In this document: in pieces, positions 1 through 12,411 of the stretch
Position numbering within the stretch: the stretch's first letter is position 1
Layout: every line of letters begins with the position of its first letter
NCBI GenBank assembly: GCA_030998225.1
Contig: JAPYXD010000695.1
Span: forward strand, 2,585,001-2,649,000
Origin: Diplolepis rosae
Lineage: Eukaryota > Arthropoda > Insecta > Hymenoptera > Diplolepididae
Direction of reading: 5' to 3'
DNA length: 64,000 bases
The notes under the pieces: generated by a model
The model's database searches: none
Seen by the model: the letters and a program-made list of their open reading frames with translations, nothing else
What the model was told of the DNA's origin: nothing
Position numbers and translations under genes: made by a program

Positions 1-642
1 TGACTGGAATTTCCTAAAATTTTCTTAAAATTTTAACAGAATTTCTAGTCACATGTAGCCGTATATGGGTCAAGTTTTCAGATATACGCTTAGAAAAAAG
101 TTTACTTGATCTAACCAAAGTATTTGATCAAATGAACCAAGATCTCTGATCAAGTCGAACCAAATTTGGTTAAATCAACTGAAATATTTTTTTGATTGAA
201 TCAAATCGTATTCAAACTAACCATCCTCGTTAGCATGGAACAAATTTATTTCTTTAATACTTGCGGGGGAAATGCAATTTTGGGGCCCTGGGGCGAAACA
301 GCAAAAATGTCGATTTCACGATCGATGATAAGTCCGTGTGATAAAATTTACTTTTCATAATTTAAATGGAAAAAGATAAAAAATAATTGAACAAATTTCC
401 GCTTTTGTGGAATAATTTCCGCCTTTTATGGGAAAAATTTCTTACAACTTAGGAGATTTGTGAAATGTTCTTACCTTTTAGATATATTTCATAATAGTTC
501 GGAAATAAGTCAGAAAATTCGGTCAATTTTCCTCAAATCTATGAAATATTACCACTTCCTACAGGAAAATCTATGCTTCCTAAGAATTTAGGAAAAATTT
601 CCTAATATATAATAGGAAAATATACCTATATTTTTTACAGTG
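1..642. mobile_element. Right-hand part of a CACTG-ended MITE-like element
   Basis: The sequence ends at 642 with TTTTTTACAGTG (reverse complement CACTGTAAAAAA), followed by TA. The interior is full of TTTCCTA/TAGGAAA-type repeats. The DNA just right of the end (TATTCTATAATGG) recurs at about 26.17 kb without this element, which looks like an empty site and fixes the boundary. The left end lies outside the window. No coding capacity is seen. I infer a non-autonomous DNA transposon of the same end class as those at 28.7, 36.4, 43.1 and 59.4 kb. Confidence 0.55.
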
Positions 643-735
643 TATTCTATAATGGAAATCCTAATAAATGCGAATTATTAGCAAAAAGTACGTCGCTTAA
701 GAATTTTATCATGCATTTCCAAATAGTTTGATCAT
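643..735 (+). repeat. Dispersed repeat shared with 26.07-26.25 kb
   Basis: This stretch (ATAATGGAAATCC, AAAAGTACGTCG, TGCATTTCCAAATAG) matches both arms of an imperfect inverted repeat at 26065-26250. It is probably a fragment of an old MITE that later received the element at 1-642. Confidence 0.5.
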
Positions 736-3700
736 TTTAGACGAATATTTTTCTCTTTGTACACTTTCTAGTTCGTTCATGTGTCATCTGAATTTTATAG
801 TTATTACAATAAAATTGTAAACAGTTATTAAAATTTCAGTACACTGACATCGTTGTCTTTAGTGCTACCGTTATTTCATAAGTGCCCATTGTATTATAAA
901 CACACCTATTCAAATGTTGACCAGCTTTCTTGAAAAGTTTATTAACGAAGGCATATAAGCATTAAATCCATCGTTGTTGATGCAATGAATTTCTATAAAA
1001 CTTTTGTCGTCGTCTAGATTAACTGCTTTCTTTTAGTTGGAATCACTATTGATTTAAGTTGCACTAACCACTTTTTTCATTCAGTATTCGTTATGTTAAG
1101 TGTCAGTAGCACCACGGCGCGTATATTTAATGAACTAAATCTGATCCCGATATAAACTTTTCAAACTGTCAAGAGCTGATGCTTGTTCAACATATGATGT
1201 ACCTTTATAAATAAATAATAAATGCAAATACCGGAATGAGATTTTTACTCAATGTAAGTGATGTATTAAATTATGCGGGAGAGGGTAGTGGAAAATTTAT
1301 TAAAGGAGAAAATATTGTGAATTCCAATCATTTAATGTATTGCAGTATAACATATGAATGTGATGAAGAAATGACTTTAAGTTTTTTATGTGTGTAATCA
1401 AGTGACTTATTTGGTTCACTACATGTTTTTGAAGTGATTATCGCTAAAAATATAGATAAATATAAAAAAATGGACTATAAGTTTTAATAGCACAAATTTA
1501 TTTTACATATAAACATTGATATTGATAAGTTAACCCTTGAACTATTTTTTCGTGAATTATAATTTCCATTCTACTCTACTAGTTAAATTGCATATTGTCA
1601 AATAAAAGTAATTAGCGGACTAGCAAAAAAATGATTTATGTACTGACAATTTCGACAACTAGTCAATGAATTTTCGTTTGTTCATATAGGATAGTATTTA
1701 TTATGTTACAAGAGGGAAAACCAGGTCCGACTTTAACTATTTATTGTTCGCGTCGACTATAAAATTAAATCCAGAATAAAACACTAAATTGGATCATTTT
1801 AATACAAAGTTTCAAATCAAAGGGAACTGGAATGCTATTAACATCCCTGAATTTTCTATCTACCGGAAGTGAAGTTTATCGAACTGATTTATCAGTAAAA
1901 TTAGACTCACTATAATTTTGAGAAATTAATTTATAAATGTTCAAACTAGGGAACGGAAGAAGAGAGATATATGAAAAAATAAGATAAAGATATTAGGATT
2001 TGATGGGATCCTATGAACTGAAACATGTGAGGTAGAGTAACGTGCAAGTGAAATCGATACTGGTAATAATAATTGTATTCGTCGCACGCTAAGCTTCCTG
2101 CAGTCGCTTCGAAGGATATACGTTCTCTGTGCCGCTTTAGAATTATCTCTGGAGTATCTAGTGCCGCATAAATCAGGACCCGTGGATTACGAAGCTAAGG
2201 CTGCGGAAGTAATGGGATTATCGTTAGCGCGCTGGCCCGCTGGAAACTAGGAAATGTCCCATCGTCCGTCGTTCGGCCATTCCTCGACTCTTGCACTTCG
2301 CGAAACAATTCAAAACTTGCACTCGAAATCCCAGGATATCAAAATATCCTAGGTATTTTAGAATTAATTTTGTTTACAATTAAGGTTCTTTACTACAAAA
2401 AATATTAAATGCACGATTTTCATCTACGAATGAACATTGACTGACATTCATCAATTTTTGGACACATAATCCGAAAAAGAGTAGGTTCATTCTTGTTCAA
2501 CTAAGTACAATTTTTTTCTGGGTGTGCATGTCACTCTCATATTATAAAAATTGTGTAAATTCCAGAACATTTCTAAAAGTGTAGGGTCAGCATGTGACCC
2601 CAGAAGATATTTGTGACCCTATGTTCTGGGGATAACAATCGTCTTTAGGAAGTTCCTGAAACGCCCAATTCTATTCTTTTCTCTTCGCTTACGTATCATA
2701 AATCGTTGATAAGATAAGGTCAATGATTGTTTCGAATGGGAATAGAGATCATTTGGCAAAGTGCGAGTTCGTGCAGTGCGCCTGAAATATATAAGACAGA
2801 AACTGACCCCTGAGCGAATCTCTTGACCCAACCCAAGGAACTCTCTTGATAGGACGGCAAGGGGATGAAGGGAAAAGGAGCAAGAATGGTGCAAGAGACG
2901 AGAATAAACGTGCCAGATAGAGAAAGCAGGGGTGCGAGGTCGAAAGTGCCGGAGATCGAGCGGAAACCGGCTCTCTGGCTGCTGAGAGATTCTTGTAAAG
3001 GACGCAGTGCACGTCACCGACAGCCGAGCTGCCGGAGGTGCTCCGGGCAGTTTACGGTTCCTGGGGCGGCCATAACTCGCTCCAGACAATTCATAAAGCG
3101 ACCAGAGCCTGGTTTCGGAGACACGCGATAGAAGGTGAAAAAGAGTAGAAAAAAGAAGATATTTTTCCAACCGTTGAACCAAAAGCGCACAACAGAAAAC
3201 GCCGTCTATTTCTCCACTAAAGTGCTCTCTAATTTATTCGCTCAAGCATCATATGCTCAAAAAAGATTGCCAAAATTATTAGCTTACTTTCTCGGGATAA
3301 GGGCTTTCCATCAGGAATGAAACATCAAAAATGTGCTTTCTTAAGCTTTTGGGGATCCTTGAATTCAAATCCATCCTCATAAATCCAAAGTTTTGCAATT
3401 CAATTTCATATATAATAGTTTTTCGTGTTTTAGAATTCGATTCTAACTTCAGAATTTTGAAATCCAATACTGTGGACCACATTATAAAAAAGTGATGCGA
3501 TGGAAATTTGATGGTCAGAATTGAGATCATCCACCTTAAAAATTTTATGAAATTGCATTTTACTCATACCAATTAAATTTGGAAATTTCTATCCGACATT
3601 TTGAATTAAAGAATTTCATAAAAATCGGAAAGATACTTATAGGATTAAGAACCATCGTTACTTAATTAGTAACTCTAAAAGCAGCTTTAAATTTGATTAA

Positions 3701-4285
3701 AGAGTTTTTCAAGTGATGTAGTAAATACTACCCTAAATCACACTTAGAATCATATAATATCGAAGTTTTATTGTAAAACGGAAGGAAAATGGAAGTTATT
3801 TGTTAGAGATAAATATAAAATTTCGATTCCCGTGAAATGCTATAAATTTAGAGCCAAAGTGGTTTGTTTTCTTGATACAACAATCTGAGATACCCGCACC
3901 ATTCCCTTGTGACGCTGTGCTCTATTGAGCTTGTAATTTGGGAATTTATGAAAACCCAATAACAATGTTTCTATCTGGAACATCTATTTTTTTATTCTGT
4001 ATTATTTGATACTCCAAGTTTCTGGATACTTTACGGAAGGTACATAGTGATACGTCACGACTACGTACATACTTCGATCGAAGGTTCCTCGTTTTAAGTT
4101 CGGATCGAATGATCCTCGCTTAGGGATGAGGATAAGTCAATGAAAGAACACAATGTTAATAAGTAAGACAATTTGAGTTTATTTGAATTATAAAATTATA
4201 AGGTTAATCATAAAAAAATCAATCTAAATGTCAAATCGATACATACAAATATGGCACGGGCAATTGGTAAAATAACAGCTAACAA
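736..4285. other. Intron-like sequence with two GC-richer blocks
   Basis: No gene is recognisable. Most is AT-rich non-repetitive sequence. Two blocks, about 2040-2340 and 2740-3130, are clearly GC-richer and free of repeats. The second has a 187-codon open frame on the minus strand that I do not accept as a gene, because it is arginine- and serine-rich, resembles no family I know, and overlaps open frames on the other strand. The blocks could be regulatory DNA. Confidence 0.4.
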
Positions 4286-4321
4286 GAGATAGAAAGATAG
4301 AGATAGATAGATAGATAGATA

Positions 4322-4389
<68 letters not shown>

Positions 4390-4395
4390 AGAGAT
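4286..4395. repeat. Compound microsatellite (GATA)n-(GA)n-(G)n
   Basis: Repeated GATAGATA units grade into an uninterrupted GA run of more than 40 bp and end in nine G residues. This is a simple repeat, expected to vary in length and to be error-prone in assembly. Confidence 0.95.
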
Positions 4396-5679
4396 TGCTA
4401 AAATTTATTTGTAATTGCGAGAGATATGGTTGGTATTAAAAAATCGTTTTTTTTAAACATAACATTTGTTGAAAAAGAGTGGGGGTCAAATTCTACACAA
4501 ATATAATACCTTTTCATATGTGGTGAGAATGTAAAAAGTCACAAGTTGACGGAAAAATAGTAACTAAGGTACGTTACAATTACTTTTTCTGAAAAGTAAC
4601 GAAGTTACCGCAAAAGTTACAAGTAACGTAACTTTCTAAGTAATTTAGTTACTTTTAACAAGTTACTGCCCAAAAATGATAACAACAAAATATTATGGCT
4701 GAATAAAAATTATAAATTTTGTTGACCCATCAAATCTTTTTCTTAGTTAGCAATCAAATTTTTTTACTGATACAACCAAATTTTTGATAATATAACCAAA
4801 TAGTTTGCTCATTGCACAATTTCAATCCGTTTGAAGCCGTACATCCACTCGAATTTTAATCCGTGCGAATCCGCGACCATCGAGTTCCGATTAGAATTGA
4901 AATAGGTCGCATTGGCGGGGAAACAGATTTTCGTATAGGGCTAAATGGAAATTTCTGATTTCGAAACTTTTCCAGTATTTCCCCATGTTTCTCATTAATG
5001 TGATATCTTTCTTGGTGAGAGAAAGTTTTCGATTTGTTTAGAAGTGATATGGACGTTGAAGTTTCTGGTCTAAAACTCAAAGTCATGGCACGATGCCTTA
5101 TTTTCTGCGAGCAAGGATAAGCCAGGCGTTGGTTAGCAGAGGGGCAACTCGACGATGCGCACGCGAGGATTTTCAGGCCGAGAGCGGCGATATTTCTCGG
5201 CTAGTTAAGAAGTAGGGCTTACGAGCTTACTTCTATCGAGTCTAGACGCCTTGGTGAAGCCGGTGTCTGTGGTGGTGTTCTTTCCCGTGGGAAGCGAAAG
5301 GAAAGAACGTACGGAATCCTCTCTTAGTAACGTGAGCGACTACTATGCGCAAGCGGCAAGAAAGGAAGCAGCAGCAGCAAGATTAAAGTATTTGCAACTG
5401 CAAGAACAGCACGGCTGAACTGTTAACTGCTCGACGTGCTCCAACTTCTTTGCGGACTTTACACTCGCTTTCTGTTCCGCCTGCGACCCTGGACGAGGTC
5501 AACGCCTGATTACGACAATAACCATCCTTCACACTCTCTCAATTTTAATCAGTTCTTTCCTCTACAAATCTCACTCAGTCACTCATTACTAACTATTTAA
5601 TCTCTTAATTTCCACTTATTTCCCTATTGACTTAACTTAATGAATCTATTAATAGCGAGTTCAATAAGTCCGTAGGATG
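4396..5679. other. Intron-like sequence; GC-richer block with an ATG-less open segment
   Basis: From 4555 to 4665 there are many GTAACTT/AAGTTAC words in both orientations, probably a decayed MITE. From 4800 to 5520 the DNA is GC-richer and unique. In it, 5209-5418 (+) is open for 69 codons without an ATG and ends in TGA; the last third reads as an alanine/glutamine-rich helix (YYAQAARKEAAAARLKYLQL). No convincing acceptor precedes it, and GTGAGC inside it could be a donor. I leave it uncalled. Confidence 0.35.
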
Positions 5680-6390
5680 ACAAAGAAAAAACAACTTTTT
5701 TGGCGAAAATCCTATTTGTTCTTCAACATAATCTCCTTTCAGCTCAATACAGACTTAGTCCAACGATCTTTTAACATTTCGATACCTCTCTTGTAATACG
5801 ATTTGTCAAGGCCTCCAAAATAGACATCGGTTTCCTATTTGACCTCTTCATTTGATGAAAATCTCTGTCTCTGGAGCCATCTCTTTAAGTATGGGAACTA
5901 ATAAAAGTCGCTGGGGGCCATATCTAGAGAGTAAGGTGGGTGAGGAAGCAATTCGAGGCGTATTTCATTGATTTTCGCTATTGCTTTTATCGATTTGCGA
6001 GCTGGTGCATTGTCTTGCAAAAAGATGCATTTTATCTTTAACAAAAAAACAGAAGTCATAACCTTTCCAGCTATTGTTGTGTCTGCTCGCTTTGGTGCAG
6101 TTCCACTGGGTCCCACCCACTGCTTTGCTTGTTGTTTCAATTCTGGTGGGTAGTCGTGGATCCATGTTTCATCAATGGTCACTAATCGGCGCAAAATATC
6201 ACTTGGATTACGGTTAAAAAGGTCCAAACAACTCCTTGAATCACGAACTCCGATGGCGTTTTTGATCGATTGTTAGCAAACGCGGGATCCATTTTGCGGT
6301 TGGTTTTCTCATGCCCACATCCTCATGCAAAATTTTCACCACTGACCCAATTGGTATGCCTGCGGCCTCAGGTAACTCCCTAGTAATATT
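5680..6390 (-). pseudogene. Decayed mariner transposase (DD34D)
   Basis: Read on the minus strand, the fragment covers the catalytic half of a mariner transposase, the enzyme that cuts and pastes these elements at TA sites. Visible motifs are VTIDETWIHDY (first Asp), LQDNAPARK (second Asp) and PHPPYS followed by APSDFY (third Asp, 34 residues after the second). Past the stop that follows SDFY, mariner C-terminal sequence continues in frame (YLKRWLQ, SNEEVK, GGLDKSYYKRGIEML, then LKGDYVEEQ). The amino-terminal HTH region is missing. There are frame breaks near 6240 and 5890 and a deletion between TSVFL and the second Asp. I found no intact terminal inverted repeats. It cannot encode an active enzyme. 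Confidence 0.9.
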
Positions 6391-9300
6391 TAAATTTCTT
6401 TCAATTCATTTGGATATGATTTGATTACTGAATGAATTGATGAAAATTCAACTAGTTTTTTTTTCAATTTGTTATAATTTAACCATAAACTGCAAAAAAT
6501 AGGTATTCAATAAAAATGGTTACTAAAGGTATTGGTAAACGATTGCGCACATTTGCCATCAGTATTTTTTCACCAATTTACCTATAGAGAGAAAGTTACC
6601 TGTTATTATACACATGAATGATATTTAAAAATAAAAATCAGAATCACCATTGCTAATAAAAGTTTGAAATCATGTTCTAACCTCTAAGCCATTGATAGGC
6701 TTTAGTTTTTCCAACTCAATTATTTATATTGAATAAATTTTTCTACAAACTTCAATCAGCGACTGAATTCTAACTTCAAATCAGTCGATTCCAAGTGATT
6801 TATATTTATATAAAACACTTCCATATAACTAAGAATAAAATGATAGAGTTTTTTTTAAACAATGTAATACACAATTTTCAATGATAAATTAGTCATGTAT
6901 GCCTAGTATAGTAGTATATAATAAAAATTACAAATTATTCTTATGCATTTGATAAATTTATGAAGTAAAGAAAATATTTATTGTTGATTTTCTCCAAATA
7001 TTTCGTTAACGATCTACTTTTAAATTGATTTATAATGTTCTTAACTAATGCATTCTTTCATTACTTCATTTTTAATCAATTAGTAAAACTAAACTGGCGA
7101 TGTTTGTTAAATTAACTAGAAAAATTCTTCAAAGTAACCGAAAACTACAGTTGCTTTTAATGCATAGGACTTTACCGAACATTTTCAGCTAATATTATTG
7201 ACATGAATTCCTCTCAGTGTTGATTAATATTAGTTGCTGTTAAAAAAAATGTTAACTAAATTAATCAAAGTTTTATATTACTGTTGTGGCTGAATAAATT
7301 TTCAAGCAAAAAAATAAAATAAATTTGAACCATAATGAAAAGTGGTTGGATTTTGAGAAATTTGTAGGACAACTACTTAACGTTGATGATTTACTAGTAT
7401 AAAATAATTAAACAACTATAACTCACTAGATTTTTCTTTCAAAGTTTGTCTTTGAACCGATTTATTTGTTAGAAATAAAAAATATTCGTATTTTTTTTCG
7501 TCACTTGTTATTTACTCGATAAAATTAGTTTCTATTGAAACCATTTTTGCTAGGAACAACAAAAGTCGTTGATTAAGTAATTGTAAAGTTGTCAAAATTT
7601 TAGTTTATTTCTTGAATTTCTTCGAAAGTTATCATGCATATGACCATTTACAAATTTTTTTTTAGAATTAGGTCTAAAAACGTGAAGATATTTTGAATAT
7701 TGGTTAGGCAGGGGGAAAGGATGAAGTTCAGTTCACACAAATCTAATATCTTCTTATGTGATCAAAATACAAGATTACAGTATCTAACATAGTTACTGGT
7801 TCATGCTATTAAGCAAGTTTAGAGACTTTGAAGTAAATTTAAATTATTCCGATAGTTCTAATGGTGCACCTTCCTCAAACTCAACTCAAACTGATTGGTA
7901 CACAAGAAAATAGGATAAATAAGTTATTTCATAAAATACCTTTTGCATTATAAATTACAATTCATTTAACTATGGATTTTATTTCAAGAAGTCACAACTC
8001 ATTTTTGTAGTACGAAACTTTAAAACAATGTTTTACAGCAAAATATTTATAAAGATGTACTATCGAAAAAGTTTATACTTTTAACGTAAAAGTATATGCA
8101 ATTCATTATACAAAATTCCAACAATTGATATATCTTAAAATGTCGATTGAAAACCATATAAGAATTGTACAAATTCGACTGGTATAAATCAATTTATGTT
8201 TGATACACGACTCAATGAAAATTGACTGACTCAACATATTTGTTGTTTTAAATATTTTTTTAGAAAATCATCGATAAAAGACTATTCTATATGCTTTAAA
8301 AAAAAAATTCTTGCAAATTTTTATAAATTGTATTTAAGATGGGATGATAGAAAATTTTTGAAAAATATTAATTTACTCAAACTTCTAGCGGGGAGTATAT
8401 ATATCCCCTGTTTTTCACATATCGTTAATCGTTATTGTACATATAAATTAAAATTGATGTCTTCAGATTTGTCATTTACCATTACTTCAGTATCGCTTTG
8501 GTGGCGTAGAAAGGGAGTTAATGTGCAGGTGAATGATGTTTGCACGTGGCGAAACTTCTTGATGGATGACGTTGCATGTCGCTTTGTGCGATTGATATGG
8601 CAACTCTAATCGTTCATAGGATCATCGGTGACATGGACAGATCATATGTCTATCACACCAAAACTTTGCCATGTTTCTAAATAAAGGATAAAATCAGAAA
8701 ATGTTCTCTCTGAGTAAGCATATGCTAGCACTTCATAAGTAGCCACTTTGATTGATGATGTCGCATATTTTTCATGGCAGTTGATAGTAGGAAGAATCTT
8801 TGATGGGTCGAACCTACTTTTTTATTTATCCACAGCTCTGTATTTTCATATCATAATATTATTCATCAATCCAAATCAGTTAAGTAAAACTTATTGGGGC
8901 TTAAAATATTTTATTGGGTTTTGCTGAAAATTTTATCTTCTTTTTATTAATTCATGTAGTTTAGTTAAAACAGCCAATATGTTCCATGTAGCATCAAGTG
9001 TATTTTAGAGAGAAAATTCCATTTTTCACGAAGTTTTTTTCTTTTTTTTTTCTGTTTTATTGATAAAAACGGTTTGGACGCATTGCACATCGGTTTCATT
9101 ACTCACTCGCACCTGCGACGAGCTGGCGATGTAGCTTGATTAAATTTCAATGCGCATCGTCCTGCTACCGTCATCGAATCGCATTTTAGCGCAGTGAGCG
9201 AACCAATTCATGAAAGAATCGGGTCATCGATTCGCGCATAATTTTAAATATCCACTCGCGGTTGGCCCTCTGTTTAATCGGCTTTCGACCGATTCGGAAA

Positions 9301-9685
9301 GTACACAATGAATTGCGTTACCCTGCCGCTGTAATCCTCGCAACGGCAATTTATATTAATTAGCGTGGTCGCGGCCCATTCGTGTCCAACATAAATTACT
9401 GAACTAATGATGAATGTCAGGCATAAAGGTAACATTATGCACGCGCATAGGAGTGTTAGGTTAGCTAGGTACACATAGCTTAGGCCAACGTGAAGCGACA
9501 TACCTGCCTACATTTGCATTTACACCAGAGAAATATAATACGCAGATTGTGGATTTCACGTATTCATGCTATTATATTCATCAAATCCATCCGATTGTTG
9601 AAATAAACAAAGAGAATAAAAAAATTGTTATTAGGTTATTTCATTTGCTTTGTCTACATGGGCACACAATTTCAAAACTGATTTT
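6391..9685. other. Intron-like AT-rich sequence with a GC-richer block at 9.06-9.48 kb
   Basis: No gene or complete transposon is recognised. The block at about 9060-9480 stands out by higher GC content and complex, non-repetitive words such as TTGATTAAATTTCAATGCGC; it has no long coherent reading frame and may be conserved regulatory DNA. Confidence 0.4.
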
Positions 9686-9686
9686 A

Positions 9687-9779
9687 TGTAAGTGTAACGA
9701 GAGAGAAAGAGACAGAACAGACAGAAGTAAACTTTTGTCATTCTCACTCTCGTTATGACGCGATGAATTACACTTACAT
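9687..9779. repeat. Short inverted repeat, possible tiny MITE
   Basis: The arms ATGTAAGTGTAA and TTACACTTACAT are perfect 12-bp inverses. Inner CGAGAG/CTCTCG words also pair, leaving a purine-rich loop. It is probably a small hairpin element. No clear target duplication was found. Confidence 0.45.
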
Positions 9780-10829
9780 GGAACGGCACCCTTAAAAAGT
9801 AAGTCACATTCGCAAATTGTCAACTGTCATTTTCTAAATAAATGTACTAGCTTGGAAAAAGTCGCTATTCTTAAATACATCTGTATTTGCAAAAGTGTAA
9901 TTAATACTTTAAAAATTTCTTTACATAACTTGTTAAAAATTTTTATCTTTTGTGTATTTATATTATAGGTGTCTTATTCCATCATTTAACCTCAAAATGG
10001 AGACACCAGTTATCTAAAAAAATTTTAATTTTAACGAACTCTCACAATAACTTACCTAGTTTTGTGATGATTATTTTAACTTTTTACAAGATAACTTTAC
10101 GTTCTTAATATGGAATTTTAAAATATCTCTTTACAAAAAACATTTAAAATTTCTCCACATGTCAAACAATTCTGATGCAAGGAAGTAAATCTTTAACAGA
10201 ATGTCATCCATGGTATGTTTATTATTTTTTCTCTCTTTTCTTATTCTCTTAATTTCATCATAATTATTTTACTATAGAAATTATTAATTGTTAACTAAAA
10301 TCTGTATTTTCTCATATTTTCTATACATTTATTTTGTATTTTCTTTTTATAGTCTTGATAAGGACCAAACAATTGGTTGAAACGTTGACGCTCTTTATGA
10401 ATAAACATCTATACAAAAACCGGAAAGGCCATCCATTTTACTTTCAAAATTATAATACCGGTAACAACATATCTACAAATTCTTTAATTAAAGTCTTAAT
10501 TGTCGGTCATTCTTATACAAATTTAAAAGCCCAGTAGTTTTTCATTAACTACCAGTTTCTTTATGTTGAATCTGCTAGTTGCCAATAGTTATAACAGACA
10601 GTTTTTACAGTTCACTCGGATTGTTAGGCAGTATGTGAAAATTACCCTCAGAAAATGGATAAAGTGCAGAAAACACCCAAAATTGTGGTGTCGAAATAAC
10701 ATAAATAATGTGATTTTTATTGCGAGTAAATACAACACTAGATTTTGGGTAAATATAACAGCCAATTTTTTTTATGCACCTAGATTTTTGTTAGCCAAAA
10801 TAGCTCGACCTGGTTTACACATGTACTTA

Positions 10830-11026
10830 CAGTTTTGAACGTTCATTGAACGATGACAAAAAATTGTTTTTCATAACGAAATTAATTATTATGTTTATAT
10901 TTAGGGCCCTTTTTATATACAATCAGTTATAAACAATGCACTACTTTTTAATTTTCTGGGACAAAAACTAATAATTTATTCTTCAAACAAAAATATTTTC
11001 CATCGTTCAATGAACGTTCAGAACTG
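10830..11026. mobile_element. 197-bp MITE with Tc1/mariner-like ends
   Basis: The ends are CAGTTTTGAACGTTCATTGA and its inverse with one mismatch, about 24 bp long, and both sides are flanked by TA (10828-10829 and 11027-11028). The 197-bp length, TA target and lack of coding sequence fit a non-autonomous Tc1/mariner element. Confidence 0.85.
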
Positions 11027-11354
11027 TAAATTCATATTTACACAAGAATTTGTCTGGAAATTCGTTATCAGTTTGTAAAATCACTGGTAACACTACAGGC
11101 GATATGATCCAGTTTTCGACTAGTTATTTTTTTATTTGTCGATGCTGATGAGTAATTTGTGTTTGCCATGCGCTTGCATATTGCATCGAAATTAGCCTTT
11201 ATAATTGATTAATTTTTGATTTTATTAGGAGTTAGGTATTCTTTTGGTTCATTAAAAATGCACTGAGAATAGTGAGTCTTATTGAGTCACACAAATTACT
11301 ATTCCTGCTGCAAAAATTGATTTAAATGTTCAAAAATGATATTTTTTGTAATTT

Positions 11355-11862
11355 GTGTATTATAAGCTGTTGAAACCGAGTGAAAGCATCACAGGAGATC
11401 GGCATCGAACGCAATTGATGCGTTTGAACCTAGCATTGAAGGAGAAACAGCTACAGTTTCAAGAGAGGCACGACAAAGTTATTCTTTAGCATGACAATGC
11501 TCGGCCACATATAGCAAGAACAGTCAAGACATACTTGAAAGCGCTGAAATGGGAGGTTTTACCTCGCCCGCCGTACTCACCAGATGTTGCTTCTTCCGAC
11601 TACCATTTGTTTCCATCGATGGCACACGGCCTGGCTTATCACCATTTCCGCTTTTATGAAGAAGTCAAAAAGTGGATCGATTCGTGGATCGCCTCAAAAG
11701 ACGAATCGTTTTTTCCAGATTGTATCCGACAATTGTCAGAAAGATGTAAGAAAGTAGTGGCTAGCGACGAAAACTACTTTGAATCATAAATAGGTAATCA
11801 CTTTTTTAGAATTAAACCTCAAATTTTGGGGAAAAACGGCGGAAGCAAAGTTGTACACCTAA
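11355..11862 (+). mobile_element. 5'-truncated mariner, mellifera-type
   Basis: The right terminal repeat (GCAAAGTTGTACACCTAA) matches the element at 14991-16295 and is followed by TA. Homology to that copy starts abruptly near 11355, inside the transposase, so the left half is gone. This copy keeps the undisrupted sequence AAAGTTATTCTT where the other copy carries a 453-bp insert. Confidence 0.9.
11360..11789 (+). pseudogene. C-terminal half of a mariner transposase
   Basis: The frame reads LLKPSES, then RTQLMRLNLALKEKQLQF, an in-frame TAG where related copies have Gln, then HDNARPHIARTVKTYL (second catalytic Asp), PPYSPDV and SSDYHLF (third Asp), and it ends NYFES. Only about 140 residues remain and the first catalytic Asp is absent. 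The last 84 codons (11535-11789) are still open. The closest family by eye is the mellifera subfamily of mariner known from Hymenoptera. It is inactive because of truncation and the nonsense codon. Confidence 0.9.
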
Positions 11863-12059
11863 TAAGATGATTGTTCCATATTTAAATATCTAGATATTAA
11901 TCCTGAATATCCATTCTTTCCGTCTGGTGGATTAAAAACACTGTTTCAAGGTAGATAGAATATATAAAGGTACTAGGAATTGGAAATGAATTCTGGACAT
12001 CAGAGAAAAGAACTATGAAGAAAGAAACCTTTTCTCTTTTCCAGTTGTTTCCTAAATGT

Positions 12060-12065
12060 TTTATT
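12060..12065 (-). promoter_or_regulatory. Candidate polyadenylation signal AATAAA
   Basis: On the minus strand AATAAA begins 40 nt after the TAA at 12107-12105. That spacing suits the 3' end of the minus-strand gene described below. The region is AT-rich, so chance occurrence is possible. Confidence 0.5.
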
Positions 12066-12104
12066 TGTGGAAATGTACGACTTTCAACTCTCATCAAGTT
12101 GATT

Positions 12105-12269
12105 TTATAGTTCGTCAAAGACGAAAGAATCATCTGCCAGTATAGAAGCATGACCCGTATTGCTTAGTTGTCTCTCTTTGTGCAAAGGCACGTTTGCTAG
12201 GAGCCATTCCATCATGCGCTTCTCGTCGAGTTCCTTTTCTAGTTCCGCTCGATCCCTGTAATGTTGAAA
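12105..12269 (-). CDS. Probable terminal exon of an unidentified minus-strand gene
   Basis: The exon follows a good acceptor (CTCTCGTTTGCAG) and is open for 54 codons to a TAA. The peptide starts FQHYRDRAELEKELDEKRMM, a strongly charged predicted helix, and ends ADDSFVFDEL. Codon use and composition look coding, unlike surrounding intron. It joins in phase 0 to the 60-nt exon at 12411-12352 through an 82-nt intron, and AATAAA lies 40 nt after the stop. I do not recognise the family; the helix suggests a coiled-coil or protein-interaction tail. It is antisense to mib1 and may be a gene nested in a mib1 intron. Earlier exons were not found. Seen directly: splice sites, frame and stop. Inferred: that it is expressed. 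Confidence 0.6.
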   Translation of the reverse strand, partial: FQHYRDRAELEKELDEKRMMEWLLANVPLHKERQLSNTGHASILADDSFVFDEL

Positions 12270-12351
12270 CTGCAAACGAGAGATACTTAGTATCATAGAC
12301 CTTAAGACTCCAGTATAGAGTTCTTTCTTTTTCTCTTTCAACTAGCATTAC

Positions 12352-12411
12352 CTCTCCGAATTTGCTCAGCCGGAGAATATTGGATAACGACCTAGAGTTG
12401 GAACATCTCTC
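12352..12411 (-). CDS. Probable penultimate exon of the same minus-strand gene
   Basis: This 60-nt segment is bounded by CCATCTAG (acceptor) and GAG followed by GTAATG (donor). It reads ERCSNSRSLSNILRLSKFGE with no stop and continues in phase 0 into the terminal exon. The 82-nt intron is a normal short size for insects. The acceptor's pyrimidine tract is poor (an A-run precedes it), which is the main weakness. Upstream exons should lie at higher coordinates on the minus strand, but none was convincing. Confidence 0.45.

Noticed and set aside
2619..3182. 187-codon minus-strand open frame, the longest without a transposon match
   Set aside because: Arg/Ser-rich, overlaps open frames on both strands in a GC-rich island, no family motif, no splice context.
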